Source: Bacteroidia bacterium
Lineage (GTDB): Bacteria; Bacteroidota; Bacteroidia; SXHM01
Assembly: GCA_020054035.1 (NCBI GenBank)
Contig: JAGVLY010000024.1
Coordinates: forward strand, 1 to 32,034
DNA length: 32,034 nucleotides
Direction of reading: 5' to 3'
Within the stretch, counting starts at the first letter, position 1. Each line of letters opens with the position of its first letter. Position numbers and translations under genes: made by a program. Shown in pieces: positions 1 to 8,700 of this stretch. The notes beneath the pieces were generated by a model. It had not been told where the DNA came from. It did no database searches and saw only the letters and a list, made by a program, of their open reading frames with translations.

Positions 1-1
1 C

Positions 2-2167
2 ACCGTTAAAAACACTACAGGTGCTGTTCAGCCAAAACTTGATTTAACACTGAAAGAAAAAATCAGTGGTAACACTATGAACGGTGTTACTGACAACAAA
101 GGGAAGGCGGAGTTTCATCTGAAGAAAGGAAACACTTATGTCATTGGATTTAAAGGAAAACAAAACCACAGTGAAATAGCCGTCCTAACTGGCGGAAGCG
201 GCTTTATTACTAAAACCATTACTTACGATGCACCTCTTTCAATAGTATCAGGAAAAACAGATACCATTAAACAAAACATTCCCCGCGACCAAAGTTCTAC
301 TGCTTCAGAAGCCCTCATCAAATTGGGTATAACCGACAAGAACGAGAGGCCGTTGACTAATGTACCGGTGAGTATGTTTTGCCGCAAAACCAACAAATTT
401 TATTCTTCAAAAACGGACAACACAGGTGAAGCCCGTTTTCTTGTACTTATTAATAACGACTATGAGATAAATGTTGATGCGGAACAAAACTTCCGTCAGA
501 TAAATGTTCCCGACAAGGCTTATCTGGGAATGACTAAAAAACTCATCTATACACCAACAAAACTGGACGAGACTGTTAATGGTGATACCATTACCCAGCA
601 ATTGGGTGAAGATGCAGAGCCCACCAATTCAAGAGTTTTAATAAAAATGCTGATTTCGGATTTGGATAGAAACCCATTGGCAAATGAACCTGTATTTATC
701 AATGAAAAGGAAGGGAATAAGGTATACTATGGTATTTCAGGCGAAGACGGAACGGTAAAGTTGCTGGTTCCTAAAGGCAATAAATATTTATTGAACTTTA
801 AATACGAACGCGATGTTGACTTGCTTGACCTAATGCAGAAAGAAGGCTACCGCACTATTGAAATTGAATACGGGTATATGGGCTCACAAAAAATTGAAGA
901 GTTCTATCAAACAGCCAAACGCGATAAAAATGGTTTCATTACTGAGTTTATGAGCACTAAAGCAAATCCGATAAAATTTGAAGGAACTATTGAAAAAACA
1001 GCACAGGGTTTTAACATCAATTACGGATCAGAATCCTCCACTCCTACTCCTGCTGCCTATGACGGAATGCTGCTCTCACATGGCGGTTACTACTCGCGCA
1101 ACTTCTTCAGTTTTGATGAAGCAACAGGAAAATACAACTGGGGTTCTGAATTTGCGGAAAGCGGACCTTCAAGTGCTGTTGTGGAAGACAGTGTATTACT
1201 GATTAACACACAATCCTGCACACTTTATGCGCTGGAAGCCTACACAGGAAAAATGCTGTGGTCAAAATGGTTGGGACCAAATTTATACTCCATGCCGTCA
1301 ATTGATAATGGAAAGGTATATGCTGTTTATCCAAATGAGTTGGGCGCAAGTGTTTCGCGACTTACACAAACAGGTAAAGGCGATTTGGAAGAGCTGAAAA
1401 ATGTGCTTGCCTGTTTTGATTTAAGAACCGGTAAAATCCTTTGGCAGAATTGGGTGAATGCCGAAGCACTTTCATCACCGGTTATCAGCGGCAGTAATGT
1501 TTACCTCACCTGTCTTTCGGGGAAGCTGTATGAGTTTGATAAAAATAAAGGAACTGTGTTAGGCAGCATAAATGATGTTGCAATGTCACCACCAACCATT
1601 GTAAATGATAAAGTTTTTGTGAGCGTAAAGAATGCAGGAAATGAAACTGTTGCTGTCTATTCAACGAATGGATTAAAACCGGTAAAGAAAATCACTTCAC
1701 TCAGTTCGCCTCTTTTTGTTGATGACCTTTATAATCTTTCGGCCAACGAACAAATGAATTTTTGCGGAACTCGAATACTGCACTATAAAGGCAAAAACTA
1801 CAATGTAATGGGCAACAAAGTTATCTGCTCTAACCCAGATGATGGTTCAATTGCATGGTCGGCTATCATTCCCGCAACCAAAACAGAAACAGATAAGCCA
1901 ATTGCTACCATGCCGATTGTAGCAGGCGGCAAAATTGTTATCTCTACTTTATCGGGACAGGTGATAGCTTATGAACCAACTACAGGCAAACAACTAAACT
2001 CATGGGAAACCAACAGTAAAGTGGAAACTCAGGCTACTATTAACAAAGGCTGGATCTATTCAGGAACCGAAGACGGAAAGACCGTTTCCATCAATACAGG
2101 AGACAGCAAGTTTACAGGATGGAATATGTTTGGCTATAACGGCAGCCACAACACGGTTGTGAGGTAA
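2..2167 (+). CDS. PQQ-like beta-propeller protein with N-terminal Ig/carboxypeptidase-regulatory-like repeats (5' partial)
   Basis: The frame is open from base 2, upstream of the ORF-track methionine at 77, so the gene is cut by the left edge and its true start and any signal peptide lie outside. The N-terminal half contains at least three related modules of about 100 residues, each ending in a pattern such as TDNTGEARFLV or SGEDGTVKLLVPKG. These resemble carboxypeptidase-regulatory-like or Ig-fold repeats. The C-terminal half, from about residue 325 of the tracked ORF, is a PQQ-type propeller: blades show YALEAYTGKMLW, CFDLRTGKILW, ICSNPDDGSIAW and IAYEPTTGKQL. No PQQ-dependent dehydrogenase active-site set was recognised, so a structural or BamB-like binding role is likelier than catalysis. 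Cell-surface or periplasmic location is inferred. The specific function is unknown. Confidence 0.85.
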   Translation, partial: TVKNTTGAVQPKLDLTLKEKISGNTMNGVTDNKGKAEFHLKKGNTYVIGFKGKQNHSEIAVLTGGSGFITKTITYDAPLSIVSGKTDTIKQNIPRDQSSTASEALIKLGITDKNERPLTNVPVSMFCRKTNKFYSSKTDNTGEARFLVLINNDYEINVDAEQNFRQINVPDKAYLGMTKKLIYTPTKLDETVNGDTITQQLGEDAEPTNSRVLIKMLISDLDRNPLANEPVFINEKEGNKVYYGISGEDGTVKLLVPKGNKYLLNFKYERDVDLLDLMQKEGYRTIEIEYGYMGSQKIEEFYQTAKRDKNGFITEFMSTKANPIKFEGTIEKTAQGFNINYGSESSTPTPAAYDGMLLSHGGYYSRNFFSFDEATGKYNWGSEFAESGPSSAVVEDSVLLINTQSCTLYALEAYTGKMLWSKWLGPNLYSMPSIDNGKVYAVYPNELGASVSRLTQTGKGDLEELKNVLACFDLRTGKILWQNWVNAEALSSPVISGSNVYLTCLSGKLYEFDKNKGTVLGSINDVAMSPPTIVNDKVFVSVKNAGNETVAVYSTNGLKPVKKITSLSSPLFVDDLYNLSANEQMNFCGTRILHYKGKNYNVMGNKVICSNPDDGSIAWSAIIPATKTETDKPIATMPIVAGGKIVISTLSGQVIAYEPTTGKQLNSWETNSKVETQATINKGWIYSGTEDGKTVSINTGDSKFTGWNMFGYNGSHNTVVR

Positions 2168-2171
2168 AAAA

Positions 2172-2200
2172 GAAAGGGAACCCTGTTGGGGTTCCCTTTC
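2172..2200 (-). terminator. Intrinsic terminator of the small lipoprotein gene
   Basis: A perfect 12-bp stem (GAAAGGGAACCC with its complement) closes a 5-nt loop. Read on the minus strand it is followed directly by a run of T, the form of a Rho-independent terminator for the lipoprotein gene at 2221-2487. On the plus strand it lies just after the PQQ-protein stop but lacks an immediate U-tract, so it probably acts mainly leftward. Confidence 0.8.
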
Positions 2201-2220
2201 AAACAAACACTTTTCAGTGA

Positions 2221-2487
2221 TTATTTTTTTGCTTTTCCTTTTGGAGCAGCAGCAACAGCAGCTAAAGAATCAGCAGTTGCTTGTGCTTTTGCAGCAGCTT
2301 CAACAGCAGCTAAAGAATCAGCAGTTGCTTGTGCTTTTGCAGCTTCAGCAGCTTGGATAGTAGCTAAAGAATCAGCAACTCTTGTAGAGTCAGCAACTTC
2401 TTTTGCTCTTTTTTCAGCAGCAGATGGTCCACAAGCAGCAAATACTGCAAATGCTAATACAGCAGGAACGTAAAATAATTTTTTCAT
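2221..2487 (-). CDS. Small Ala-rich lipoprotein with a duplicated 16-residue repeat
   Basis: An 88-residue protein with a charged start (MKK), a hydrophobic segment and a lipobox ending AVFAAC with Cys19, so a lipid-anchored periplasmic or outer-membrane lipoprotein is predicted. The mature part is rich in Ala, Lys, Asp and Ser. It contains two near-identical 16-residue units, AKAQATADSLAAVEAA and AKAQATADSLAAVAAA, preceded by a diverged one. This suggests a continuous helix, perhaps a periplasmic spacer. At the DNA level the units lie in a 43-bp perfect direct repeat (2253-2295 and 2301-2343, period 48 bp), so the duplication is recent or homogenised. It has its own candidate promoter and terminator, so it is monocistronic. 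The plus-strand ORF 2186-2473 is its shadow. Function unknown. Confidence 0.85.
   Translation of the reverse strand: MKKLFYVPAVLAFAVFAACGPSAAEKRAKEVADSTRVADSLATIQAAEAAKAQATADSLAAVEAAAKAQATADSLAAVAAAPKGKAKK
2253..2343. repeat. Tandem 48-bp-period direct repeat inside the lipoprotein gene
   Basis: Two 43-bp identical copies, 2253-2295 and 2301-2343, are offset by 48 bp, exactly 16 codons. Copy number could change without breaking the frame. Confidence 0.9.
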
Positions 2488-2519
2488 TGTTTTGTTTATT
2501 GGGTTTTTAAAATCGGGGA

Positions 2520-2554
2520 CAAATGTATAGAGTTATACAAATAGTCTATACAAA
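2520..2554 (-). promoter_or_regulatory. Candidate sigma promoter of the lipoprotein gene
   Basis: On the minus strand TACATTTG (2520-2527) matches the Bacteroidota -7 consensus TAnnTTTG exactly. A TTTG at 2551-2554 could be the -33 element, though the 23-nt spacing is slightly long. The predicted 5' leader to the ATG at 2487 is about 25 nt. Confidence 0.45.
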
Positions 2555-2614
2555 TATGTTAAAATTTTAAAATATTGATAATTAGCACTTTAAATGTTAT
2601 GCTCTACATAAAAA

Positions 2615-2639
2615 AAGCCTTGCACTGTGTGCAAGGCTT
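2615..2639 (-). terminator. Intrinsic terminator of the Cys-rich secreted protein gene
   Basis: A perfect 11-bp stem (AAGCCTTGCAC with its complement) encloses a TGT loop. On the minus strand it runs directly into a T-tract. It lies 30 nt past the stop codon of the gene at 2669-3058. Confidence 0.85.
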
Positions 2640-2668
2640 CCGATTAAAGACATAACGATAATTATCTG

Positions 2669-3058
2669 TTAATCTTTATATTGAGCATTAATCTGATCCG
2701 CTGAGGGCAGAATAACTTCTTTATTGCCGGCTTTTCTTACAAATTTCAAAAACTTACCTGTTCCTTTGCAGGCATAACCAATTACCGAATCTCTTGGAGT
2801 AACTCCGTTAAATGCAAAATATTTCCAGGTTTTATCTTCTTCCTGTACACACACTACAACATCCAAGGCATCGGTACAGGTGTTTTTCAATTTCACTTTG
2901 TAAGTGTCTTTCTTAAATTGACATTTCATACAATCTTCGCCCCAGGCAGAAGCATATTTTGTAAGGCAGTCGTTCCATTCCGTATCCTGATCATTTAGCG
3001 GAGGTGTAAAGGCAAATGCAAAAGGAATAAACAACGATAGTAGAATTAGTTTTTTCAT
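2669..3058 (-). CDS. Secreted Cys-rich hypothetical protein
   Basis: A 129-residue protein with a clear N-terminal signal sequence (MKKLILLSLFIPFAFAF), so export to the periplasm is predicted. The mature part has six cysteines, at about 31, 43, 46, 61, 70 and 97, including a DCMKC pair, a pattern consistent with disulfides. Aromatic and beta-prone stretches (KTWKYFAFNG) suggest a compact beta fold. The gene is followed by a strong intrinsic terminator and is apparently a single unit. I do not recognise the family. The CxxC-like pair is not in a thioredoxin context, so redox activity is not claimed. Confidence 0.8.
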   Translation of the reverse strand: MKKLILLSLFIPFAFAFTPPLNDQDTEWNDCLTKYASAWGEDCMKCQFKKDTYKVKLKNTCTDALDVVVCVQEEDKTWKYFAFNGVTPRDSVIGYACKGTGKFLKFVRKAGNKEVILPSADQINAQYKD

Positions 3059-3113
3059 TTTTAATGTAGTGTTGGTTTATAAATATTTTTAGCTGAAGGC
3101 AAACATCATTCCA

Positions 3114-3635
3114 TTATTTGCAATGTGTGTTCTTTAAAATGATTTTAGCTTCTTCGTTGCCTTTCTTTTTTGACTCGTTCCAGTCTTTGCAGGCTGCATC
3201 ATGGTCATTCAGTCCTTCTTTTGCCCAGCCTCTGTTGTTAAGGGCTTCACCGGCTTCTGTGTTATCAGGATTTAATGAAAGAGCCTTGTCGAAATCAGGC
3301 ATAGCAAGGTCAAATTTCTTTAGTTTATTGTAGGCACTCCCTCGGCTGATATACGCCCAGATATGTTCGGGATGCGCAGCTATTACTTTAGTATAATCAT
3401 CAATGGCAGCCTGATAATTCTTTTCAGCGCTTTGGCAAAAGGCTCGTTGCAATAAAGCATTCAAATGATCCGGCTTGCTGTTTAATACTTTGGTATAAAA
3501 ACCAATAGCGGTATGAAATTCTCCTGCCATCTTTTTCTGCTCGCCCTGATTGAACATACCATCTATATCCTGCGAGTAGGAAGTGAGAAGGTTAGAAAGT
3601 AAGAAAGTGAGAAGGAGTATAATTTGTTTACTCAT
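3114..3635 (-). CDS. Secreted TPR-repeat protein
   Basis: The ORF track starts at 3677, but the ATG at 3635 (MSKQIILLL) begins a proper signal peptide ending near SYSQ and is preferred; the extra 14 residues would bury it. The mature protein of about 155 residues carries TPR-like helix pairs: AIGFYTKVLNSKPDHLNALLQRA, AIDDYTKVIAAHPEHIWAYI and FDLAMPDFDKALSLNPDN, followed by NNRGWAKEGLNDHDAACKDW. It is probably a periplasmic protein-protein interaction scaffold. The hydrophobic core of the signal peptide is encoded by a 28-bp element almost identical to one in the MORN-protein gene (15485-17104). It lies in a minus-strand run with the gene at 3699, which may be co-transcribed. Confidence 0.85.
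   Translation of the reverse strand: MSKQIILLLTFLLSNLLTSYSQDIDGMFNQGEQKKMAGEFHTAIGFYTKVLNSKPDHLNALLQRAFCQSAEKNYQAAIDDYTKVIAAHPEHIWAYISRGSAYNKLKKFDLAMPDFDKALSLNPDNTEAGEALNNRGWAKEGLNDHDAACKDWNESKKKGNEEAKIILKNTHCK
3586..3613 (-). repeat. 28-bp dispersed element forming the signal-peptide core (copy 1)
   Basis: A 28-bp pyrimidine-rich stretch (minus strand) matches 15504-15531 (plus) at 27 of 28 positions and is read in the same frame in both genes, giving LTFLLSNLL. Confidence 0.75.
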
Positions 3636-3698
3636 GGTGTTATTTTTTAAAGTATCGTATTCGTGAAAATAGTTCATGGTTTGTGGTTTTTAAAAACA

Positions 3699-4145
3699 TT
3701 ATTCAAACGTTTCTGTGCTCTTGTATTTGGGTTCTTGCACTAACCTAAGTAGATGCAGAAAGGCTTTTTGCAAACCTTTTACTGACTTATCATCTTCAGG
3801 GGTTACAATTTTCAACCGCGAAAAGTAATTCTTTTTTTCAACTAAGTATTCTTTTCGTTCTATGCATTTATCTCCGTCTATACACTTTATGATGAGGGCT
3901 TTTTCTTCGTCTGAATAAATTACTTCAGGATTCAGGTCAGTGATCAGGATGGTTTCTTCCATCATTTTCATTTCTTCTTTATAGGAAGTGAGTAACAGTA
4001 AACCTTTCTTTACATCTATCACATATTTACCGGTCAGCTTTCCGTTGATATAAGCCAAGGTTTCTTCCATGCTTATATTCTGTGCAAACGAAACTGCCGA
4101 CAGCAGAAAAAAGCAGCAACAAAAAAAAGTATTTTTAAGAAACAT
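3699..4145 (-). CDS. Secreted hypothetical protein
   Basis: The track begins at 4163 (MDLQKPM...), but the ATG at 4145 (MFLKNTFF) gives a cleaner signal peptide ending VSFAQ and is preferred; the longer start cannot be excluded. The mature protein is about 125 residues. It starts with an amphipathic stretch (NISMEETLAYINGKL), continues with alternating charged and beta-prone segments, and ends with a helix (VKGLQKAFLHLLRLV). I recognise no catalytic motif. Two cysteines flank a CIDGDKC turn. It is divergent from the coiled-coil gene at 4269, with which it shares a short promoter region, and sits upstream of the TPR gene on the same strand. Confidence 0.75.
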   Translation of the reverse strand: MFLKNTFFCCCFFLLSAVSFAQNISMEETLAYINGKLTGKYVIDVKKGLLLLTSYKEEMKMMEETILITDLNPEVIYSDEEKALIIKCIDGDKCIERKEYLVEKKNYFSRLKIVTPEDDKSVKGLQKAFLHLLRLVQEPKYKSTETFE

Positions 4146-4192
4146 AGGCTTCTGTAAATCCATTCAAAGAAAAGAAACAGTTTTTAAATTAG

Positions 4193-4208
4193 CAAAGATA
4201 TACCTTTG
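4193..4208. promoter_or_regulatory. Abutting divergent -7 elements between the genes at 3699 and 4269
   Basis: TATCTTTG on the minus strand (4193-4200) and TACCTTTG on the plus strand (4201-4208) both match TAnnTTTG and touch without a spacer, giving a near-palindrome. -33 elements are weak on both sides. Two RNA polymerases could not occupy both at once. Confidence 0.45.
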
Positions 4209-4268
4209 ATTTTGAAATAATCTGTTTCAATACGTATTTTCGGCACAGAAAAAACAAAGATATTTTCA

Positions 4269-5711
4269 TTGAAAAGCATTTATAAGACCACGCTGTTGCT
4301 GTTTACAACACTTTTGGTGTCTGCCGTTTCATATACCCAAACACTGGATGTGCAGGGCAAGTTCAAGATTTATGACGGCAACTCAGAAGGGGCAATCATT
4401 ACCGTAGCTAAGAACGGTGCTGTTGTGCAAACAGTGCCTATTAAAGGATCTAAATTTTCGGTTAACCTTGAATTCAACGCAGATTATGTACTCACCTTTT
4501 CAAAGCCGGGATATATTGTAAAAAAGGTTGCTTTAAATACCCGCGCCCCTCGGGATTTAGTTGAAGAAGGTTTTGACCCTGTTGAATTTTTTGTAGAGAT
4601 TTTCAAACAATATGACGGAGTGAATATTGTTATTTTCAATCAGCCTGTTGCTATGTACCGCTATATGGAAGAACTGGATGGCTTTGGTTATGATACGGAT
4701 TACACCAAGTCTATTCTTTCGCAGATAAAAGAAGTTGAAAAACAATTAGAGGTAAAAGCAAAAGAAGAGCAGACCGCCTTAGCACAGGCACAGACACAAC
4801 AATCGGCACAGGCAAAGGCTGATGCTGAAGCCAAGAAAGCGGCTGAAGCAAAGGCTGCTGCCGAAGAAGAAAAAAGACAAGCCGAAGCAAAAGCTGAAGA
4901 AGAACGCAGACTGGCAGAAGCGAAACTAGCAGAAGAAACACGTAAAGCTACCGAGGCAAAAGCAGAAGAGGAGCGCAAAGCAGCAGCAGCTAAACTTGCC
5001 GAAGAAAAAAGACAAATGGCTGAAGCCAAAGCTGCAGAAGAAAAACGTTTAGCCGAGGAAGCAAAGGTTGCTGAAGAAGCACGCAAAGCAGCTGAAAAAG
5101 GACGTTTAGAAGAGGAAGCGCGCAAAGCAGCTGAAGCAAAAGCATCTGACGAAGCACGTAAGGCAGCGGCAAAAACTGCTGCTGAGGAAGAAGCCAAACG
5201 TATAGCAACAGCACAGGCAGAACAAGAAGCAAAAAAAGCAGCAGAAGCTAAAGCAGCGGAAGAAAAACGAAAAGCAGAAGAAGCACGTTTAGCCGAAGAA
5301 AACAGGCAGATAGAAATTGCCCGTGCCGAGCAGGAAGCACGTAAAAAAGAAATTCTGGCCAAAGCAGCAGAATCAGAAGAGAAGAGACTTGCAGCCGCAA
5401 AAGCTGTTGAGGAAGAGCGCAAAAAAGCTGCTATACTGCGGGCGCAGGAAGAAGAAAAAACACGTCAGCAGAACTACGCCAACGTGGAAGCAAAGAAGAA
5501 AACAAAAGAAGACTACTACACTCCCCTGCCCGATTCGCGCACCGAAGATACGGTGGATGACGGCAAAAAGAAAACTACTACCATTACCATTATCAAAAGC
5601 AATTACAAAACTACCTACGTAAAAGTAGTACACAACTGGGGCGGTGTGTTTTACTTTATGAATGATGAAGATATAACCGAGAGCGAGTTTAAGGCGAAGA
5701 CGAAGCTATAA
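4269..5711 (+). CDS. Secreted long coiled-coil protein with N-terminal beta-sandwich domain
   Basis: The start is a TTG at 4269; it is supported by the signal peptide that follows directly (KSIYKTTLLLFTTLLVSAVSYTQ). Residues about 25-150 form a carboxypeptidase-regulatory-like beta domain (LDVQGKFKIYDGNSEGAIITV, then FVEIFKQYDGVNIVIFNQPV). Residues about 155-410 are an uninterrupted Ala/Glu/Lys heptad region built on units such as EAKAAEEKRLAEEA, like the helical rod of TolA. Residues about 415-480 form a small C-terminal module (TTTITIIKSNYKTTYVKVVHNW). No transmembrane anchor beyond the signal peptide and no TonB/TolA C-terminal domain was recognised, so TolA homology is only compositional. 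A periplasmic spacer role is inferred. Long antisense ORFs (4700-5422 and others) are low-complexity shadows. Confidence 0.85.
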   Translation: MKSIYKTTLLLFTTLLVSAVSYTQTLDVQGKFKIYDGNSEGAIITVAKNGAVVQTVPIKGSKFSVNLEFNADYVLTFSKPGYIVKKVALNTRAPRDLVEEGFDPVEFFVEIFKQYDGVNIVIFNQPVAMYRYMEELDGFGYDTDYTKSILSQIKEVEKQLEVKAKEEQTALAQAQTQQSAQAKADAEAKKAAEAKAAAEEEKRQAEAKAEEERRLAEAKLAEETRKATEAKAEEERKAAAAKLAEEKRQMAEAKAAEEKRLAEEAKVAEEARKAAEKGRLEEEARKAAEAKASDEARKAAAKTAAEEEAKRIATAQAEQEAKKAAEAKAAEEKRKAEEARLAEENRQIEIARAEQEARKKEILAKAAESEEKRLAAAKAVEEERKKAAILRAQEEEKTRQQNYANVEAKKKTKEDYYTPLPDSRTEDTVDDGKKKTTTITIIKSNYKTTYVKVVHNWGGVFYFMNDEDITESEFKAKTKL

Positions 5712-5736
5712 CTCGATGTTCATCAAACTTTATCCT

Positions 5737-5744
5737 TATTTTTG
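5737..5744 (+). promoter_or_regulatory. Candidate -7 element for the lhr gene
   Basis: TATTTTTG matches TAnnTTTG 15 nt before the ATG at 5760. The implied leader is very short and no clear -33 TTG is seen. Confidence 0.35.
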
Positions 5745-5759
5745 TAAGACAATATCATC

Positions 5760-8700
5760 ATGTCTCTCTTCCACCCTACCGTTGAATTCTGGTTTGCCAA
5801 AAACCTTGGTGAACCTACCGAGGTGCAGCGCCTTGCCTGGAAAGAAATAAAAGCAGGCAACAACACGCTGATTGCAGCACCAACAGGTTCGGGTAAAACA
5901 CTGGCTGCATTTCTTTCGGCTATTGATGATCTGGTAAAACAAAGTCTGGAATTCAGGTTAGAGAATGCAACACAAGTAGTTTATATTTCTCCGCTGAAAG
6001 CGTTGAGCAATGATATTGAGCGCAACCTGAATGTGCCACTATCGGGAATACAAAAAGAGTTGGAAGAACAAGGGTTGTTTCCTCCCGGAATACGTGTTAG
6101 TGTGCGCACAGGCGATACACCACAGGCCGAACGGATAGGGATGATTAAAAATCCTCCGCATATTTTAGTTACCACTCCTGAATCATTATACCTGATGCTG
6201 ACTTCCGTAAACGGAAGAAAAATATTATCCACCGTAAAGACGGTAATTGTGGATGAGATACATGCGCTGGTGGGCGATAAAAGAGGTTCGCATCTTGCGC
6301 TGTCCTTAGAACGTCTGGAAGTTTTAACAAAGAACAGATTGAGGCGCATCGGCATTTCGGCAACACAGAAACCGATTGAACAGGTTGCAGAATTTTTAAC
6401 CGGAACACATGGGAAAGAATATCCTGCCGTAATTGTAAACGCAGGACACAGGCGTAAATTAGACCTTGCCATAGAAGTTCCGCCCTCACCGCTAACGGCT
6501 GTAATGGCAAACGAAGTGTGGGGCGAGATTTATCAGAAATTAGAAGAGTTAATTCTTTCGCATAAGACCACGCTCATCTTTGTAAACACACGAAGATTAG
6601 CCGAGCGACTGGCGCATACCTTAACAGAACGCTTAGGCGAAGATGCCGTAACAGCGCACCACGGCAGCATGAGCAAAGACCACCGCTTTGATGCAGAGCA
6701 GCGGTTGAAGAACGGTTCGCTGCGGGCATTGGTTGCCACGGCTTCATTGGAATTGGGTATTGATATCGGTTCTGTTGATTTGGTTTGCCAGGTTGGTTCT
6801 CCTCGTTCCATTGCTGCATTTCTGCAACGGGTCGGTCGCTCGGGACACAGTGTTAAAGGAACACCCAAAGGGCGTTTATTTCCTTTGAACTTAGATGAGC
6901 TGGCAGAAAGTGTTGCTATTTTAGATGCCGTGAAGCGCGGTGAATTAGATAAAATAATTATCCCCGATAAGCCGCTTGACATCCTTGCACAACAACTGGT
7001 TGCCGAGGTATCATGTGATGAATACAAGGAAGATGATTTGTTTGAATTAGTGAAGAAGGCTTATCCTTATCGCAACTTAGAACGCAAAGAATTTGATGAA
7101 ATAGTAACCATGCTTTCGGATGGCTTTGCCACCAAGCGCGGCAGGCGCAGCGCTTACCTGCACCGCGATATGGTGAACGATACTTTACGCGCCCGCAAAG
7201 GCGCAAAGCTTACCGCCATTGTTTCGGGCGGTGCCATTCCCGATAATTTTGACTACGATGTTATTTTAGAACCTTCGGGCACTTATCTCGGCACGCTGAA
7301 CGAAGACTTCGCGATAGAAAGCATGGCAGGTGATATTTTCCAGCTGGGAAATTCATCGTGGAGAATACTGAATGTGGAAACAGGAAAAGTAAGAGTAGAA
7401 GATGCAGGCGGCATGGCTCCTACCATTCCCTTCTGGTTGGGCGAAGCACCTGGAAGAACGGTGGAGCTTTCGCAAGCAGTTTCAAGATTGCGCGCTGAAA
7501 TTTCAGAGAAATTAGGCAGCAATCATGATCTGCAACTGGAAGAAACTTCCAAAGCCTTGACAGAAGAGTTGGGTTTGTCATCATCTGCTTCCGAGCAGTT
7601 GGTAAACTTTTATGCTTCTGCACAAGCGGCACTGGGAGTAATGCCCACGCAGGAAACATTGGTGATGGAACGCTTCTTTGATGAAGCTGGTGATATGCAT
7701 CTTGTCATACATTCACCTTTCGGAAGCCGCATGAACAGAGCGTGGGGCTTGTCGCTGAGAAAACGCTTCTGCAAGAAATTTAATTTTGAATTACAAGCGG
7801 CAGCAACGGAAGATGCAATCATTCTTTCGCTGGGTTCAACACACAGCTTTCCGCTGGAAGAAGTGTTTCAATACCTGAATGCACAAACCGTGCGCACGGT
7901 GTTGATACAGGCGCTGCTTGATTCACCCATGTTTGAGATACGCTGGCGCTGGAATGCTTCCCGTGCATTGGCAGTGTTGCGCAGAAGAGCAGGAAAAAAA
8001 GTGCCTCCGCAAATACAGCGCATGAACAGCGAAGACCTTATTGCGCTTGTGTTTCCCGACCAGCTTGCCTGTTTTGAAAACATACAAGGCGAACGCGAAG
8101 TGCCTGACCATCCGTTGGTAAATCAGACGATACACGATTGTTTATATGAGGCAATGGACATTGAGCGGTTGGAAAATTTGCTGCGTTCCATAAAAGCAGG
8201 AGAACTGAACTTGGTGGCGAAAGATTTGAAAGAGCCTTCGCCTTTTGCGCATGGAATATTAAATGCGCGTCCTTACGCTTTCTTAGATGATGCACCGTTG
8301 GAGGAAAGGCGCACCAATGCCGTTCGCAACCGCAGGTGGATGGACCCTGAGCAAGCAAAAGATTTAGGAAAATTAGATGAAGCGGCTATTGAGGCCGTAA
8401 AAAAAGAAGCATTTCCGGAAGCAGAAAACTATGATGAATTGCACGATGCGTTGGTGCTTTCGGGCTTTATCACCGAAAAAGAAGGAGAAGAAAATAATTG
8501 GAAAAAGTATTTTGAAGAACTCGTGATTGCAAAACGTGCAACAGTTTTACATTTTCAACATATCCGTTTGTGGGTTGCCGTTGAAAGAGTTCCTCAGTTA
8601 GCGAAAGTTTATTCGCTGAACATGCTCTCCCCCTTTGGGGGAGCCGGAGGGGGCTTTAATCCTTTAGTAACTATTCCCGAAAAGATACAATCTGCTTTTC

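Noticed and set aside
2186-2473. 95-residue Ala-rich plus-strand ORF
   Set aside because: Antisense shadow of the repetitive lipoprotein gene, which has a lipobox, promoter and terminator.
4700-5422. 240-residue Ser/Ala-rich antisense ORF and nearby Leu-rich ORFs
   Set aside because: Low-complexity complements of the Ala/Glu/Lys coiled-coil coding sequence; no independent coding signal.
4269-5711. Assignment of the coiled-coil protein as TolA
   Set aside because: Similarity is only in the biased helical region; neither terminal domain fits and there is no tol-pal context.
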